A stretch of 14,751 bases of DNA from JBGPFS01 sp041483455 (GTDB lineage: Bacteria > Chloroflexota > Limnocylindria > Limnocylindrales > CSP1-4). The DNA is taken from positions 1 to 14,751 of the forward strand of contig JBGPFS010000040.1 in the NCBI GenBank assembly GCA_041483455.1, given 5' to 3'. Positions within the stretch are counted from its first letter, which is position 1, and each line of letters opens with the position of its first letter. This document shows, in pieces, positions 1-7,290 of this stretch. Position numbers and translations under genes: made by a program. The notes beneath the pieces are model-generated. The model was not told the DNA's origin, made no database searches, and was given only the letters and a program-made list of their open reading frames with translations.

Positions 1-410
1 AGCGCGAAGACGAGCATGTAGCGATCTTCGCCGCCGTCGGCCGGGGCCTGGTAGACGATCGACGCCGCATTGAAGCCCGATTGCGGTCGGGCGACCGCGT
101 TGTCGTCGATCGTCACCGCGACCGGGAGTCGGCGAGCCATTGCGGCGTCGGTCGTGACGCCGTCGAGCGGCGCGACGCCCGGCGGCCCGGGCGTCGGGGT
201 CGGGGCGGGCGAGTCGGTCGGGATCGGCGTGTCGGTCGCCGTCGGAACGGGGGTGTTCGTCGCTGTGGGTTGCGGACTCGCGGTCGACGGCGACGGCGAG
301 GGGGTCGAAGCGCAACCGGCGAAGCCGAGCGAGAGGACGAGCAGGCCGGCGAAGCGGATGCGACCGGGCCGTCGGGCGGCGGTGGGTCGCAGGCCGGAGG
401 TGGACCTCAC
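1..410 (-). CDS. DUF3048 (YerB-like) lipoprotein, N-terminal part, runs off left edge
   Basis: About 136 residues are visible before the window ends. The GTG start overlaps the TGA of the upstream LCP gene by 4 bp (GTGA), so the two are probably translationally coupled. The N-terminus has basic residues, a hydrophobic stretch at about 20-32 and a lipobox ending in Cys33 (GFAGC), predicting a lipid-anchored extracytoplasmic protein. A Pro/Thr/Ser-rich linker covers about residues 34-75. The start of a DUF3048 domain follows, with LPVAVTIDDNAVARPQSGF and then VYQAPADGGEDRYMLVFA, which match the family's usual 'PVAVMIDN..ARPQSG' and 'EAPAEGG.TRF.AVF' blocks. The biochemical role of DUF3048 is not established; a link to the cell envelope is inferred from the lipobox and the LCP neighbour. 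Family assignment is from memory of its conserved opening motif; the remainder is out of view. Confidence 0.82.
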   Translation of the reverse strand, partial: MRSTSGLRPTAARRPGRIRFAGLLVLSLGFAGCASTPSPSPSTASPQPTATNTPVPTATDTPIPTDSPAPTPTPGPPGVAPLDGVTTDAAMARRLPVAVTIDDNAVARPQSGFNAASIVYQAPADGGEDRYMLVFA

Positions 411-1810
411 GGCGTCACCGAGGGGGCCGCCCCCGGCCCGCCGCTCGAATAGGCGCTTTCGTTGCCGAACAGCTGGATCGAGAGCGCGGAGATGCGCGAG
501 AACTGGAGCTCGAGGATGTACGTCCCGCCCGTGGTGTTCGTGGGCGGATGGACGGAGTACGGCGGACCGAGCACGAAGCGCTGGATGTTCGGGTCATCGA
601 CCTGCTTGGCGAGGATCAGGTAGCCGCGGATCTGGTCCGACGGGAAGTTCGTGCGGATGTTCTGAGCTGCGACCCGCAGGATCGAGGGCAGCTTGAGGAG
701 CATCGTCGCGCTGCCCATCTTCGATCTGAGGGCGACCAGGAGCTGCTGCTGGCGCGCCGCGCGGGTGAAGTCGTTGTCGCCCGCGCCGTAGCGGGAACGC
801 GCATAGGCGAGGGCGGTCTGGCCGTCCAGGTGGTGCGGCCCCGGCGACAGCGTGAAACCGTACGTGCCATTGAACCAGTCGTAGACCGGGTCCGTGATCC
901 ACTTCGGGTTCACGATGTCGACCCCGCCGACGAGGTCGACCATCGTCTGGAAGCCCTCGAGGTTGATGGCCGCGTAGTAGTTGACGGGGACCCCGATGAG
1001 GTACCCGATCTCCCTTGTGAGGGTCCCGACCGGTCCGTCCGGATACCGGCCCGGGTCGAGCAGCGCGGCCGTCATGAGCGAGTTGATCTTGCCGCTGAAG
1101 GTCCCGCCCGAGTACATCGGGAAGCGCGAGACATCCCGCGGGATGCTCAGCATCACGGCCTGCTTGGTCGTCCGGTTCACGCTGACGACGAGGAGCGTGT
1201 CCGTGAGTGCGTGGGTGCGGTCGTGGCCCGAGTCGACGCCAGTGAGCAGGAAGGTGACCCGATCGGTCGGCGGCGGCAGGGTGGCCGCAGGCGTCTCGAA
1301 CCCCAGGTCGGCCGAGGGCGACGGACCGGTCCCCGGGCTCCCGCCGGCGATCGGTCCCGGCGTCGGCTCGGGCCCGAAGATCTGCGAGCCGGCGTCGTAG
1401 AACGACCAGGCGTAGTAGCCGGCGACGCCGTGCACCAGCACCACCCCGAGGACGACCGCGACGAGGACGGCGATCGCCGAGCGCCGCCGCCGGGCGACGG
1501 GCGGCGTGAGCCGGAACGCGTGCCCGATCGAGGCCAACCGCCAGATCCCGAGGACGCCGATGACGAACAGGGCGATGAGCGCGAAGGACGGGTCGATCAG
1601 CTGGGCGACGAACGTGTCGATGCCGCCGGGCAGCTGGAGCAGGATGAACGCAAGGAGCACCAGCACGGGCAGCGCGAAGACGGCCGCGGCGCGCCTGCGT
1701 CCCGCGTAGAGCTGTCCGAGGCCCGGGAAGAGGAAGGACAGCAGGCTGGCAAGCCCGGGCGACAGCCTGGTCCCGCCCGACCGGCCAGGTCCCTGTAACG
1801 GATCAGTCAA
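407..1810 (-). CDS. LytR-CpsA-Psr (LCP) family membrane protein, probable glycopolymer-peptidoglycan transferase
   Basis: A 467-residue protein. LCP enzymes move polyprenyl-linked glycopolymers onto peptidoglycan on the outer face of the membrane. Three hydrophobic segments are visible (about 43-60, 70-92 and 112-132), then a Pro/Gly/Ser linker (145-180) and the LCP domain (about 184-365). Family blocks are present: FLLTGVDSGHDR (187-198) with TDT (203-205), SIPRDV (222-227), SGKINSL (239-245), LVGGVDI (293-299), and YARSRYGAGDNDFTRAARQQ (337-356), holding the pyrophosphate-binding arginines. About 100 residues follow the domain. The three-helix N-terminus is longer than the single helix of textbook LCP proteins. 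The start is TTG; an in-frame stop lies a short way upstream and no ATG/GTG lies between, so TTG or an internal start must be used. It is divergent from the initiating glycosyl-phosphotransferase across 56 bp, which suggests it acts on that pathway's product. Confidence 0.9.
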   Translation of the reverse strand: MTDPLQGPGRSGGTRLSPGLASLLSFLFPGLGQLYAGRRRAAAVFALPVLVLLAFILLQLPGGIDTFVAQLIDPSFALIALFVIGVLGIWRLASIGHAFRLTPPVARRRRSAIAVLVAVVLGVVLVHGVAGYYAWSFYDAGSQIFGPEPTPGPIAGGSPGTGPSPSADLGFETPAATLPPPTDRVTFLLTGVDSGHDRTHALTDTLLVVSVNRTTKQAVMLSIPRDVSRFPMYSGGTFSGKINSLMTAALLDPGRYPDGPVGTLTREIGYLIGVPVNYYAAINLEGFQTMVDLVGGVDIVNPKWITDPVYDWFNGTYGFTLSPGPHHLDGQTALAYARSRYGAGDNDFTRAARQQQLLVALRSKMGSATMLLKLPSILRVAAQNIRTNFPSDQIRGYLILAKQVDDPNIQRFVLGPPYSVHPPTNTTGGTYILELQFSRISALSIQLFGNESAYSSGGPGAAPSVTP

Positions 1811-1866
1811 AGCCGCGTCACGGTAGCACGAGCGGCTCGGTCACGCCCGGAACCGGGTCGCGTAAG
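1811..1866. promoter_or_regulatory. Short divergent intergenic region with two inverted repeats
   Basis: These 56 bp separate the divergent LCP and glycosyl-phosphotransferase genes and must hold both start regions unless promoters lie inside the genes. Two inverted repeats are visible: AGCCGC (1811-1816) with GCGGCT (1832-1837), and the near-perfect palindrome CCCGG-AA-CCGGG (1846-1857), which ends 9 bp before the ATG at 1867. The palindrome could be an operator or overlap the ribosome-binding region. I see no convincing -10/-35 pair and no strong Shine-Dalgarno sequence, so the regulatory role is inferred from position and symmetry only. Confidence 0.3.
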
Positions 1867-3339
1867 ATGTCACCGGTCACCGGGAGGCCACCGCACTCAG
1901 CGGCGGCGGTGGAGCAGCTGGACGCGATGATCCGACGTTACGGCCTGGCCTTCCGCCTCATGCTCGCCCTCATCGACGGCGTCGCCGCCCTGGGCGTCGG
2001 CTGGCTGGCGCTCGTCGTCCGCTTCGGGTCCGGCTCGGTCGCCGCCGACTTCCAGTTCGCGTTCCCTGACGATCCGAGGCCGGTCATCCTCGCCTATGCC
2101 GTGTTCTGGCCGCTCGTCCTGTGGAGCCAGGGGTTGAACCGGCTCCGGGCCCGCTGGACCGCCCGCGGCGAGATCATCGACGTGCTGCGAGCGACCGCCA
2201 TCTTCGTGGCCGTGATCCTGAGCCTGCTCTTCCTGTTCAAGCTCCCGGATGTCAGCCGGTCCCTGCTGCTGACCCTCTTCCCGGGGCTCGCCGTGAGCGC
2301 CATCGTGACGCGAGTCGTGCTCCGCCGGATCCAGGTCTTCCTCCGCGACCGCGGGCGGAACACCCGGTTCATGCTCATCCTCGGCACGACCCCGGTCAGC
2401 CAGACGTTCGCCGACCTGGTCGAGTCGCATCACGCGCTCGGGCTGCGCGTGATCGGGCACCTGACGACCGGGTCGGACGACGACGCGGACCCGACCCGGC
2501 CGATCCTCGGTCGGCTCGAGGACATCGAAGAGATCCTTCACACGAACGTTGTCGACGAGGTCGCGATCTGCCTGCCGTTCTCGCAATGGTCTCGGATCGA
2601 CGATCTCGCGCGCCTGTGCGAGGAGGAGGGCAAGATCGTCCGGATCCCGATGCACGTCCTGGAGCGGACACTGACGAGCGGGCGGGTCGAGGAGTTCGAG
2701 GGCGTCCCGATCTACTCGCTGCTGTCCGGTCCGGACCGCATCCTGAGCCTCCTCGCGAAGCGCGCCCTCGATGTCGTCGGCGGCACGGTCCTCGCGATCC
2801 TCCTCACGCCGGCGATGCTCCTGATCGCCGCCCTGATCGTCCGCGACTCGCCCGGCCCGGCGGTCTTCCGACAGCGGCGGGTGGGCCTCCACGGCCGGAC
2901 CTTCGATGTCCACAAGTTCCGGACGATGAACCTCGACGCGGAAGAGCGGCTGGCCGAGCTGGTCGACCGGAACGAGATCAACGGCAATGCCTTCAAGATG
3001 ACGAACGACCCGCGCGTCACCCGCTTGGGGGGCTGGCTCCGACGGACGTCGCTCGACGAGCTTCCGCAGCTCTGGAACGTGGTGCGCGGCGAGATGAGCC
3101 TGGTCGGCCCCCGACCGCCGCTCCCGTCCGAAGTCTCCGGTTACGACATCTGGCATCGGCGGCGGCTGTCGATGAAGCCGGGGATGACCGGCCTGTGGCA
3201 GATCCGGGCGCGCCGCGAGCCGGACTTCGACCGCTGGGTCGAGACCGACCTCGAGTACATCGACGGCTGGTCGTTCTGGCTCGACCTGAAGATCATCGCC
3301 CAGACCATCCCCGCGGTCGTGGGGCGTACCGGTCGCTGA
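1867..3339 (+). CDS. Exopolysaccharide polyprenyl glycosylphosphotransferase (initiating sugar-1-phosphate transferase)
   Basis: A 490-residue membrane enzyme predicted to transfer a sugar-1-phosphate from an NDP-sugar to undecaprenyl phosphate, the first committed step of repeat-unit assembly. The N-terminal half has hydrophobic segments (about 28-52, 74-88, 107-124 and 131-148) and a Rossmann-like CoA-binding region (about 167-285), as in the WbaP/CpsE/WcaJ architecture. A further membrane helix (about 300-325) precedes the catalytic domain. Key blocks are KRALDVVGG (298-306), SPGPAVFRQRRVG (328-340), FDVHKFRTM (346-354), TSLDELPQLWNVVRGEMSLV (394-413) followed by GPRPP, and KPGMTGLWQI (437-446). 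The length is normal for the full-length class. The substrate (glucose, galactose or another sugar) cannot be read from the sequence. The ATG at 1867 is the first in-frame candidate; another ATG exists at residue 21. Codon use is strongly G/C-ending, like the LCP gene and unlike the genes after 3460. Confidence 0.94.
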   Translation: MSPVTGRPPHSAAAVEQLDAMIRRYGLAFRLMLALIDGVAALGVGWLALVVRFGSGSVAADFQFAFPDDPRPVILAYAVFWPLVLWSQGLNRLRARWTARGEIIDVLRATAIFVAVILSLLFLFKLPDVSRSLLLTLFPGLAVSAIVTRVVLRRIQVFLRDRGRNTRFMLILGTTPVSQTFADLVESHHALGLRVIGHLTTGSDDDADPTRPILGRLEDIEEILHTNVVDEVAICLPFSQWSRIDDLARLCEEEGKIVRIPMHVLERTLTSGRVEEFEGVPIYSLLSGPDRILSLLAKRALDVVGGTVLAILLTPAMLLIAALIVRDSPGPAVFRQRRVGLHGRTFDVHKFRTMNLDAEERLAELVDRNEINGNAFKMTNDPRVTRLGGWLRRTSLDELPQLWNVVRGEMSLVGPRPPLPSEVSGYDIWHRRRLSMKPGMTGLWQIRARREPDFDRWVETDLEYIDGWSFWLDLKIIAQTIPAVVGRTGR

Positions 3340-3344
3340 TCCGG

Positions 3345-3367
3345 GTTCGGGAACGAGACTCCCGAAC
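3345..3367 (+). terminator. Perfect 8-bp hairpin just after the glycosylphosphotransferase gene
   Basis: GTTCGGGA (3345-3352) and TCCCGAAC (3360-3367) form a perfect 8-bp stem with a 7-nt loop, starting 5 nt after the TGA. No T-tract follows, so it is not a canonical intrinsic terminator. It could terminate weakly, stabilise the upstream mRNA 3' end, or belong to the structured leader of the flippase gene. Confidence 0.35.
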
Positions 3368-3459
3368 TTGGCGGGGGCGTCCGCGAAGGCGGACCCGGCG
3401 CACCCGGCGCACCCTGCGCTGGGTGGCGACTGTCAGACCAGAAGAGCTGGATCGACAGA
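3368..3459 (+). promoter_or_regulatory. Structured spacer upstream of the flippase gene, with 9-bp tandem repeats
   Basis: Together with the hairpin at 3345-3367 this makes a 120-bp spacer packed with secondary structure. GTCCGC (3379-3384) and GCGGAC (3389-3394) close a GAAG tetraloop. Three tandem 9-mers follow (GACCCGGCG, CACCCGGCG, CACCCTGCG; 3392-3418). CACCC (3410-3414) and GGGTG (3421-3425) form a third small hairpin. It may be an untranslated leader, attenuator or mRNA processing site. I recognise no riboswitch consensus and no clear promoter. Confidence 0.3.
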
Positions 3460-4794
3460 TTGAACGCGTCAGGACCAAGCGTCTTCCAGCAGATCGCCCG
3501 CAGCGCGTCGGTCGTCGCGCTACCCATCGTCGGCGGCATCGGCCTGTCGTTCATGCTGAGCATCGCTCTCGCCCGGTGGCTCGGGGCGGCCGAGTTCGGA
3601 ACCTACACCTACGTCCTGTCATGGGTCGCAGTACTCGGCATCGCGAGCGTGTTCGGCCTCGACACCACCACCGTGCGCCAGGTCCCCGCCTATGCTGAGA
3701 AGGCAGCGTGGGGCCTCCTGAGAGGCCTCCTGGGCTGGGCCAACGGCGTCACACTGCTGGTCTCCCTCAGCCTCGTTGGGCTCGCCCTCCTGGCACGATC
3801 GCTGTTGGTCAGCGAAGGACGATCACTGCCGCCGGGTGTCTGGCTCGTGGCGGGACTGCTGGTGCCCCTGATGGCACTATCGCGGGTCCAGCAGTCCATA
3901 CTGCGCGGCCTGAACCGCCCGGCGGTCAGCCAGTTGCCCGAACCGGTCCTGATTCCGATCCTCATGCTCGGACTCGTTGCCGTCGCTCTCCGGACCGGAG
4001 CCGCCGCACCGACGGCAGAACATGCTCTGGTCGCCCAGGCGGCCGCCGCGAGCGTCGCGCTGGCCGTGGCTTTCGGGCTCGTCTACCGTGCCACCCCGAA
4101 CGCGGCAAGGATCGCCCTGCCCCGCTACCGGCACCACGACTGGCTGACGACGTCGGGCCGCATGTTCTTGCTCACTGGCCTGAGTGCGCTCAATGGCCGG
4201 ATCGGCATCCTCATGCTCGGCGCTATCGCCGCCCCGCAAGTGGTCGGCCCGTACTCAGCCGCGCTCCGAGGCGCTGGCTTCATCCCGCTCGCCCTGAATG
4301 TCACGGTCCTGGCCATGGCTCCCACGATCGCCAGCGCCTACGCCGCGGGTCAGCTGGTGCGGCTGCAGCTCCTCGCGAGACAGATGTCGCGGATCGCCTT
4401 GATCGGGGGGGTACCCCTTGCCCTGGCCCTGGTCCTGTGGGGCCGATCGTTCCTGCTCCTCTTCGGCCCCGACTTCGAGAGTGCCAGCGGCGCTCTCACG
4501 ATCCTGACGCTGGGTGAGGTCGTGAACATCGCCGCCGGTCCCGTCGCCACACTGCTCGTGATGACGGGCCATGAGCGTGATGCCGTCCTGGGTCTCGCCA
4601 TGGGGACGGCCATGAATGCTGGCCTTTGTCTCATACTGATTCCCCAGTGGGGCATCACCGGAGCGGCGGTCGCCGCGGCGGCGGGGGTAGTGCTGTGGAA
4701 CGTGGTCCTGTGGCGATTCGTCCACCGGCGTTTGGGGATCACGCCCAAGATCCTCGGCGGGGAGGCCTCCACGGCCCGATCGCCCGACGCCTGA
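3460..4794 (+). CDS. Wzx-like oligosaccharide flippase (MOP/polysaccharide transporter family)
   Basis: A 444-residue, strongly hydrophobic protein of about 12-14 predicted membrane helices, the usual size for lipid-linked oligosaccharide flippases. It is expected to move undecaprenyl-PP-linked repeat units across the cytoplasmic membrane. The N-terminal block is typical: FQQIARSASVVALPI, then LARWLGAAEFGTYTY and a helix ending in GLDTTTVRQVPAY. The C-terminal half repeats the pattern with alternating helices and basic loops (GRSFLLLFGPDFESASGAL, then NIAAGPVATLLVMTGHE). The start is TTG; no in-frame ATG or GTG lies between the previous gene and this point, and an AGAAGAG purine run sits about 14 nt upstream, farther than ideal, so the exact start is uncertain by a few codons. 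Codon use is visibly more relaxed (CTA, GCA, ATA, TTG) than in the preceding gene. No polymerase gene accompanies it in the window. Confidence 0.9.
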   Translation: MNASGPSVFQQIARSASVVALPIVGGIGLSFMLSIALARWLGAAEFGTYTYVLSWVAVLGIASVFGLDTTTVRQVPAYAEKAAWGLLRGLLGWANGVTLLVSLSLVGLALLARSLLVSEGRSLPPGVWLVAGLLVPLMALSRVQQSILRGLNRPAVSQLPEPVLIPILMLGLVAVALRTGAAAPTAEHALVAQAAAASVALAVAFGLVYRATPNAARIALPRYRHHDWLTTSGRMFLLTGLSALNGRIGILMLGAIAAPQVVGPYSAALRGAGFIPLALNVTVLAMAPTIASAYAAGQLVRLQLLARQMSRIALIGGVPLALALVLWGRSFLLLFGPDFESASGALTILTLGEVVNIAAGPVATLLVMTGHERDAVLGLAMGTAMNAGLCLILIPQWGITGAAVAAAAGVVLWNVVLWRFVHRRLGITPKILGGEASTARSPDA

Positions 4795-4827
4795 TCACGC
4801 GACCGTCAGCCTCGGGGAGGACATGAG

Positions 4828-5313
4828 ATGCAGGTGCGAGGACAGTTCAGCACGATCTTTCCCGACGTCACCATCGGGGACGGCACGCGCATCGGCAACT
4901 TCGTGCTGATCCGCAGCAACACGCTCATCGGAGAGCAATGCACGATCGGTTCGTATGTCGATATCGAGGGCGATGTCGTCATCGGACACCATGTCTCGTT
5001 GCAGAGCGGCTGCTACATCACGCGCGGCGTCATCATCGAAGACGAGGTGTTCTGCGGTCCGCGCGTCATCACGATGAACGACAAGCGCATCTGCCATCGC
5101 AGACCCGTCCTCACGTTCGTGCGAGAAGGGCCGCGCATCCAGCGGGCCGCGCGGGTTGGCGGGGGCAGCGTGCTGCTGCCGGGCGTCACGATCGGCGCCA
5201 ACGCATTCGTGGGCGCCGGGTCCGTGGTCACGAAGGATGTGCCTGAGGGGGCGATCGTCGCGGGCAATCCGGCACGGATCGTCGGAACGGTGCGGCCCGA
5301 GGAGATCCTGTGA
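4828..5313 (+). CDS. Hexapeptide-repeat (left-handed beta-helix) acyltransferase, probably acting on a nucleotide sugar
   Basis: A 161-residue protein built almost wholly of hexapeptide turns: PDVTIGDGTRIGNFVLI (12-28), TLIGEQCTIGSYVDI (32-46), DVVIGHHVSL (49-58), GVIIEDEVFCGPRVI (67-81), and GGGSVLLPGVTIGANAFVGA (111-130). It ends in the usual VVTKDVPEGAIVAGNPARIV (133-152). The internal 'EDEVFCGPRVITMND' loop and the length resemble sugar N-acyltransferases of the WlbB/WbpD/QdtC type, which acylate amino sugars in O-antigen pathways. An O-acyltransferase role is also possible. The ATG at 4828 has a GGGGAGG Shine-Dalgarno 7 nt upstream; the ATG at 4823 is in another frame. Its stop overlaps the GTG of the next gene by 4 bp, so the two products are probably made together. 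The acyl donor is unknown; the coupled BKACE gene suggests it may not be plain acetyl-CoA (inference). Confidence 0.88.
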   Translation: MQVRGQFSTIFPDVTIGDGTRIGNFVLIRSNTLIGEQCTIGSYVDIEGDVVIGHHVSLQSGCYITRGVIIEDEVFCGPRVITMNDKRICHRRPVLTFVREGPRIQRAARVGGGSVLLPGVTIGANAFVGAGSVVTKDVPEGAIVAGNPARIVGTVRPEEIL

Positions 5314-6140
5314 GCGCGTCGGACAAGCTGATCATCAACGCAGCGATCACCGGAACCGTCCTGTACAAGTCCGACACACCGTTCCTCCCGACGAGCATCC
5401 CGGAGATCGTCGACTGTGCCGGGCGGGTGCGGGAGGCGGGTGCCTCCATCATCCACCTGCACGCGCGCAATCCCGATCAAAGCCCGTGCTACGACCCGTC
5501 GGTCTATTCCGAACTGGTGGAGAAGGTCCGCGAAGCGACCGATCTGGTCATCAATGTCTCCCTCTCGGGACGCTACGTCCCCGACGTGGCTACGCGGGCC
5601 GCTCCGCTCGCCGCACGGCCCGAGTTGGCCAGCCTCACGGTCGGCTCCATGAACTTCATCTCCGGCCCGAGCATCAACGCGCCCGACACCATTCGCGAGC
5701 TTGCGGCACGGATCCAGGCAGCCGGTGCAGTACCCGAACTGGAGATCTTCGAGGCAGGGTTCGCCAACTTCGCGAGCTACCTGGTTCGCAAGGGAGTCCT
5801 CCGCCCACCCCACTACGCCAACATCATCCTCGGTTCGCTGGGGGCTGCGCCGCTCGATCTGGCCGGGCTCGGCCACATCGTCGGGTTGTTGCCCCATGGA
5901 ACGACGTGGTCCGTCGGTGGCCTCGGCCAATACCAGCTCGACGCGAACATGATGGGCATCGCAGCCGGTGGACACGTGCGCGTCGGGTTGGAGGACAACA
6001 TCCACTACGACCGCGGCAGGCAGGACCTCGCCGACAACCCGCGCCTCGTGGCCCGCATCGCACGTCTCGGCCGCGAGATGGGCCGCGAGCCAGCGACGCC
6101 GGCCGAGGCGCGCGCGATCATCGGTCTGTCGGTCGCGTAG
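5310..6140 (+). CDS. Beta-keto acid cleavage enzyme (BKACE, DUF849; 3-keto-5-aminohexanoate cleavage protein family)
   Basis: A 276-residue TIM-barrel-type protein. Characterised members use a metal, usually zinc, to condense a beta-keto acid with acetyl-CoA and split it into acetoacetate and a new acyl-CoA. Family blocks are clear: KLIINAAITGTVLYK at the N-terminus, SIIHLHARNP (46-55) with the metal-binding pair His49/His51, NVSLSGRY (82-89), VGSMNF (111-116), PELEIFEAG (142-150), and HVRVGLEDNIHY (222-233) with Glu228 as the expected third metal ligand. The length fits the family. The GTG start overlaps the upstream TGA and has GAGGAG 5 nt before it. Most DUF849 genes sit in amino-acid or beta-oxidation type pathways, so a place inside a polysaccharide operon is unusual. 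The acyl-CoA it makes could feed the adjacent acyltransferase (inference). The substrate cannot be deduced. Confidence 0.9.
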   Translation: MSASDKLIINAAITGTVLYKSDTPFLPTSIPEIVDCAGRVREAGASIIHLHARNPDQSPCYDPSVYSELVEKVREATDLVINVSLSGRYVPDVATRAAPLAARPELASLTVGSMNFISGPSINAPDTIRELAARIQAAGAVPELEIFEAGFANFASYLVRKGVLRPPHYANIILGSLGAAPLDLAGLGHIVGLLPHGTTWSVGGLGQYQLDANMMGIAAGGHVRVGLEDNIHYDRGRQDLADNPRLVARIARLGREMGREPATPAEARAIIGLSVA

Positions 6141-6174
6141 CGCGCCGCTGCCAGCCACCTGACCAGGAGTCCCG

Positions 6175-7290
6175 ATGGGCTTGCGGGTCCTGATCACCAA
6201 CATCGAGCTGTGGCCGCCTTCCGGCACCGTGCTCTATGTGCGCGACCTCGCCCTGGAGCTGCAGCGCCAGGGCCATACACCCGTGGTGTTCAGCTCGACG
6301 GCAGGCGGCGTGGCCGACGAGCTGCGCAACGCCGGCATCGCGGTAACCGACAGGCTGGACCGGCTTCGGGAGACGCCGGATATCATCCACGGCCATCATC
6401 ACGCTCCGACCCTGGTCGCGCTGCGGCACTGGCCGACGAGCCCGGCGATCCACGTGTGCCACGATCACACGTCACCGAACGACAGGACGCCGATCCACCC
6501 GAACATCAGCCACCACTTCGGTGTCAGCCGAGTCTGTGTCCAGCGGCTGATCCGCGACGGGGTGCCGGAGAGCCGCGCCGGCCTGTTGCTCAACTTCGTG
6601 GACACGGCGCGCTTCTCGCCCCGCACGTCTCTGCCCAAGCGTCCGCGTCGAGCCCTCGTCTTCAGCAACTACGCTCACCAAGGCAGTCACCTGCCGGCGG
6701 TGGTCGAAGCCTGCCGCGAGGCCGGGCTCGAGCTCGATGTCGCGGGAGCCGGGGTGGACAGGATCGTCACCGAACCTGAACTGTTGCTGCCCCACTACGA
6801 CATCGTGTTCGCCAAGGCCAAGGCGGCGATGGAGGCGATGGCCGTCGGAACGGCAGTCATCCTGTGTGACTACAGCGGGGTGGGGCCGATGGTGACGTCT
6901 GCCCAGTTCGACGCATTGCGGCCGCTCAATTTCGGGTTCGGGGCGCTGCGCAATCCGCTTCGGTCGGAGCAGCTCCTCCGCGAGATCGCGCGCTACGACC
7001 CCGAGGATGCGGCGCGCGTTCGCGACCTGCTCCGCTCCAGCGCCGGACTGGTCACCGCCGTCGAGAGCCTGGTTGCGATCTACCACGAAGCGTTAGCGGA
7101 GCATCGACGCGGGCGATCCAGCTCGAATGCCCGGCGACCGGGGCGACGGTCGATCCGCGAGCCTCTGTTCCTCCGACTCTACTGGCAATGGATGGCAGTG
7201 TCGCCAAGGCACAGAGAGAAGCTCAAGATGGTCCCCGGCGTCCGAGGCATCACGCGTGGAGTGAGGCGGCTTCTCCACCAGACCGGGTGA
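6175..7290 (+). CDS. Glycosyltransferase, GT4-like (GT-B fold)
   Basis: A 371-residue protein predicted to add a sugar to the lipid-linked repeat unit on the cytoplasmic side. The N-terminal half matches the GT4 acceptor domain: LRVLITNIELWPPSGTVLYV (3-22), LALELQRQGHTPVVFSS (25-41), then PDIIHGHHH (68-76) and ISHHFGVSRVCVQRLI (111-126). The C-terminal half is shorter than usual. LVFSNYAH (161-168) takes the place of the common 'vGrl...KG' opening, and AKAKAAMEAMAVGTAVI (213-229) carries the conserved donor-phosphate glutamate (Glu220) and helix. A basic tail of about 60 residues ends the protein. ATG has AGGAG 5 nt upstream. It follows the BKACE gene by 34 bp and is the last gene of the plus-strand group. 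Donor and acceptor sugars cannot be predicted. Confidence 0.85.
   Translation: MGLRVLITNIELWPPSGTVLYVRDLALELQRQGHTPVVFSSTAGGVADELRNAGIAVTDRLDRLRETPDIIHGHHHAPTLVALRHWPTSPAIHVCHDHTSPNDRTPIHPNISHHFGVSRVCVQRLIRDGVPESRAGLLLNFVDTARFSPRTSLPKRPRRALVFSNYAHQGSHLPAVVEACREAGLELDVAGAGVDRIVTEPELLLPHYDIVFAKAKAAMEAMAVGTAVILCDYSGVGPMVTSAQFDALRPLNFGFGALRNPLRSEQLLREIARYDPEDAARVRDLLRSSAGLVTAVESLVAIYHEALAEHRRGRSSSNARRPGRRSIREPLFLRLYWQWMAVSPRHREKLKMVPGVRGITRGVRRLLHQTG

Noticed and set aside
548..1798. Long plus-strand open frame (416 codons) opposite the LCP gene
   Set aside because: It is Arg/Asp/Glu/Val-rich with no family motif, and lies antisense to a gene with complete LCP motifs; a GC-rich shadow frame.
3392..3418. 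Three 9-bp tandem units as a possible CRISPR or minisatellite
   Set aside because: Only three short imperfect units without spacers; not a CRISPR array. Kept only as part of the structured spacer.
2121..3698. 525-codon plus-strand frame crossing from the phosphotransferase into the flippase
   Set aside because: Arg/Pro-rich and low complexity, in another frame of two well-supported genes; no recognisable domain.
5013..6227. 404-codon minus-strand frame opposite the acyltransferase and BKACE genes
   Set aside because: The plus-strand genes have full family motifs and ribosome sites; this frame has neither.
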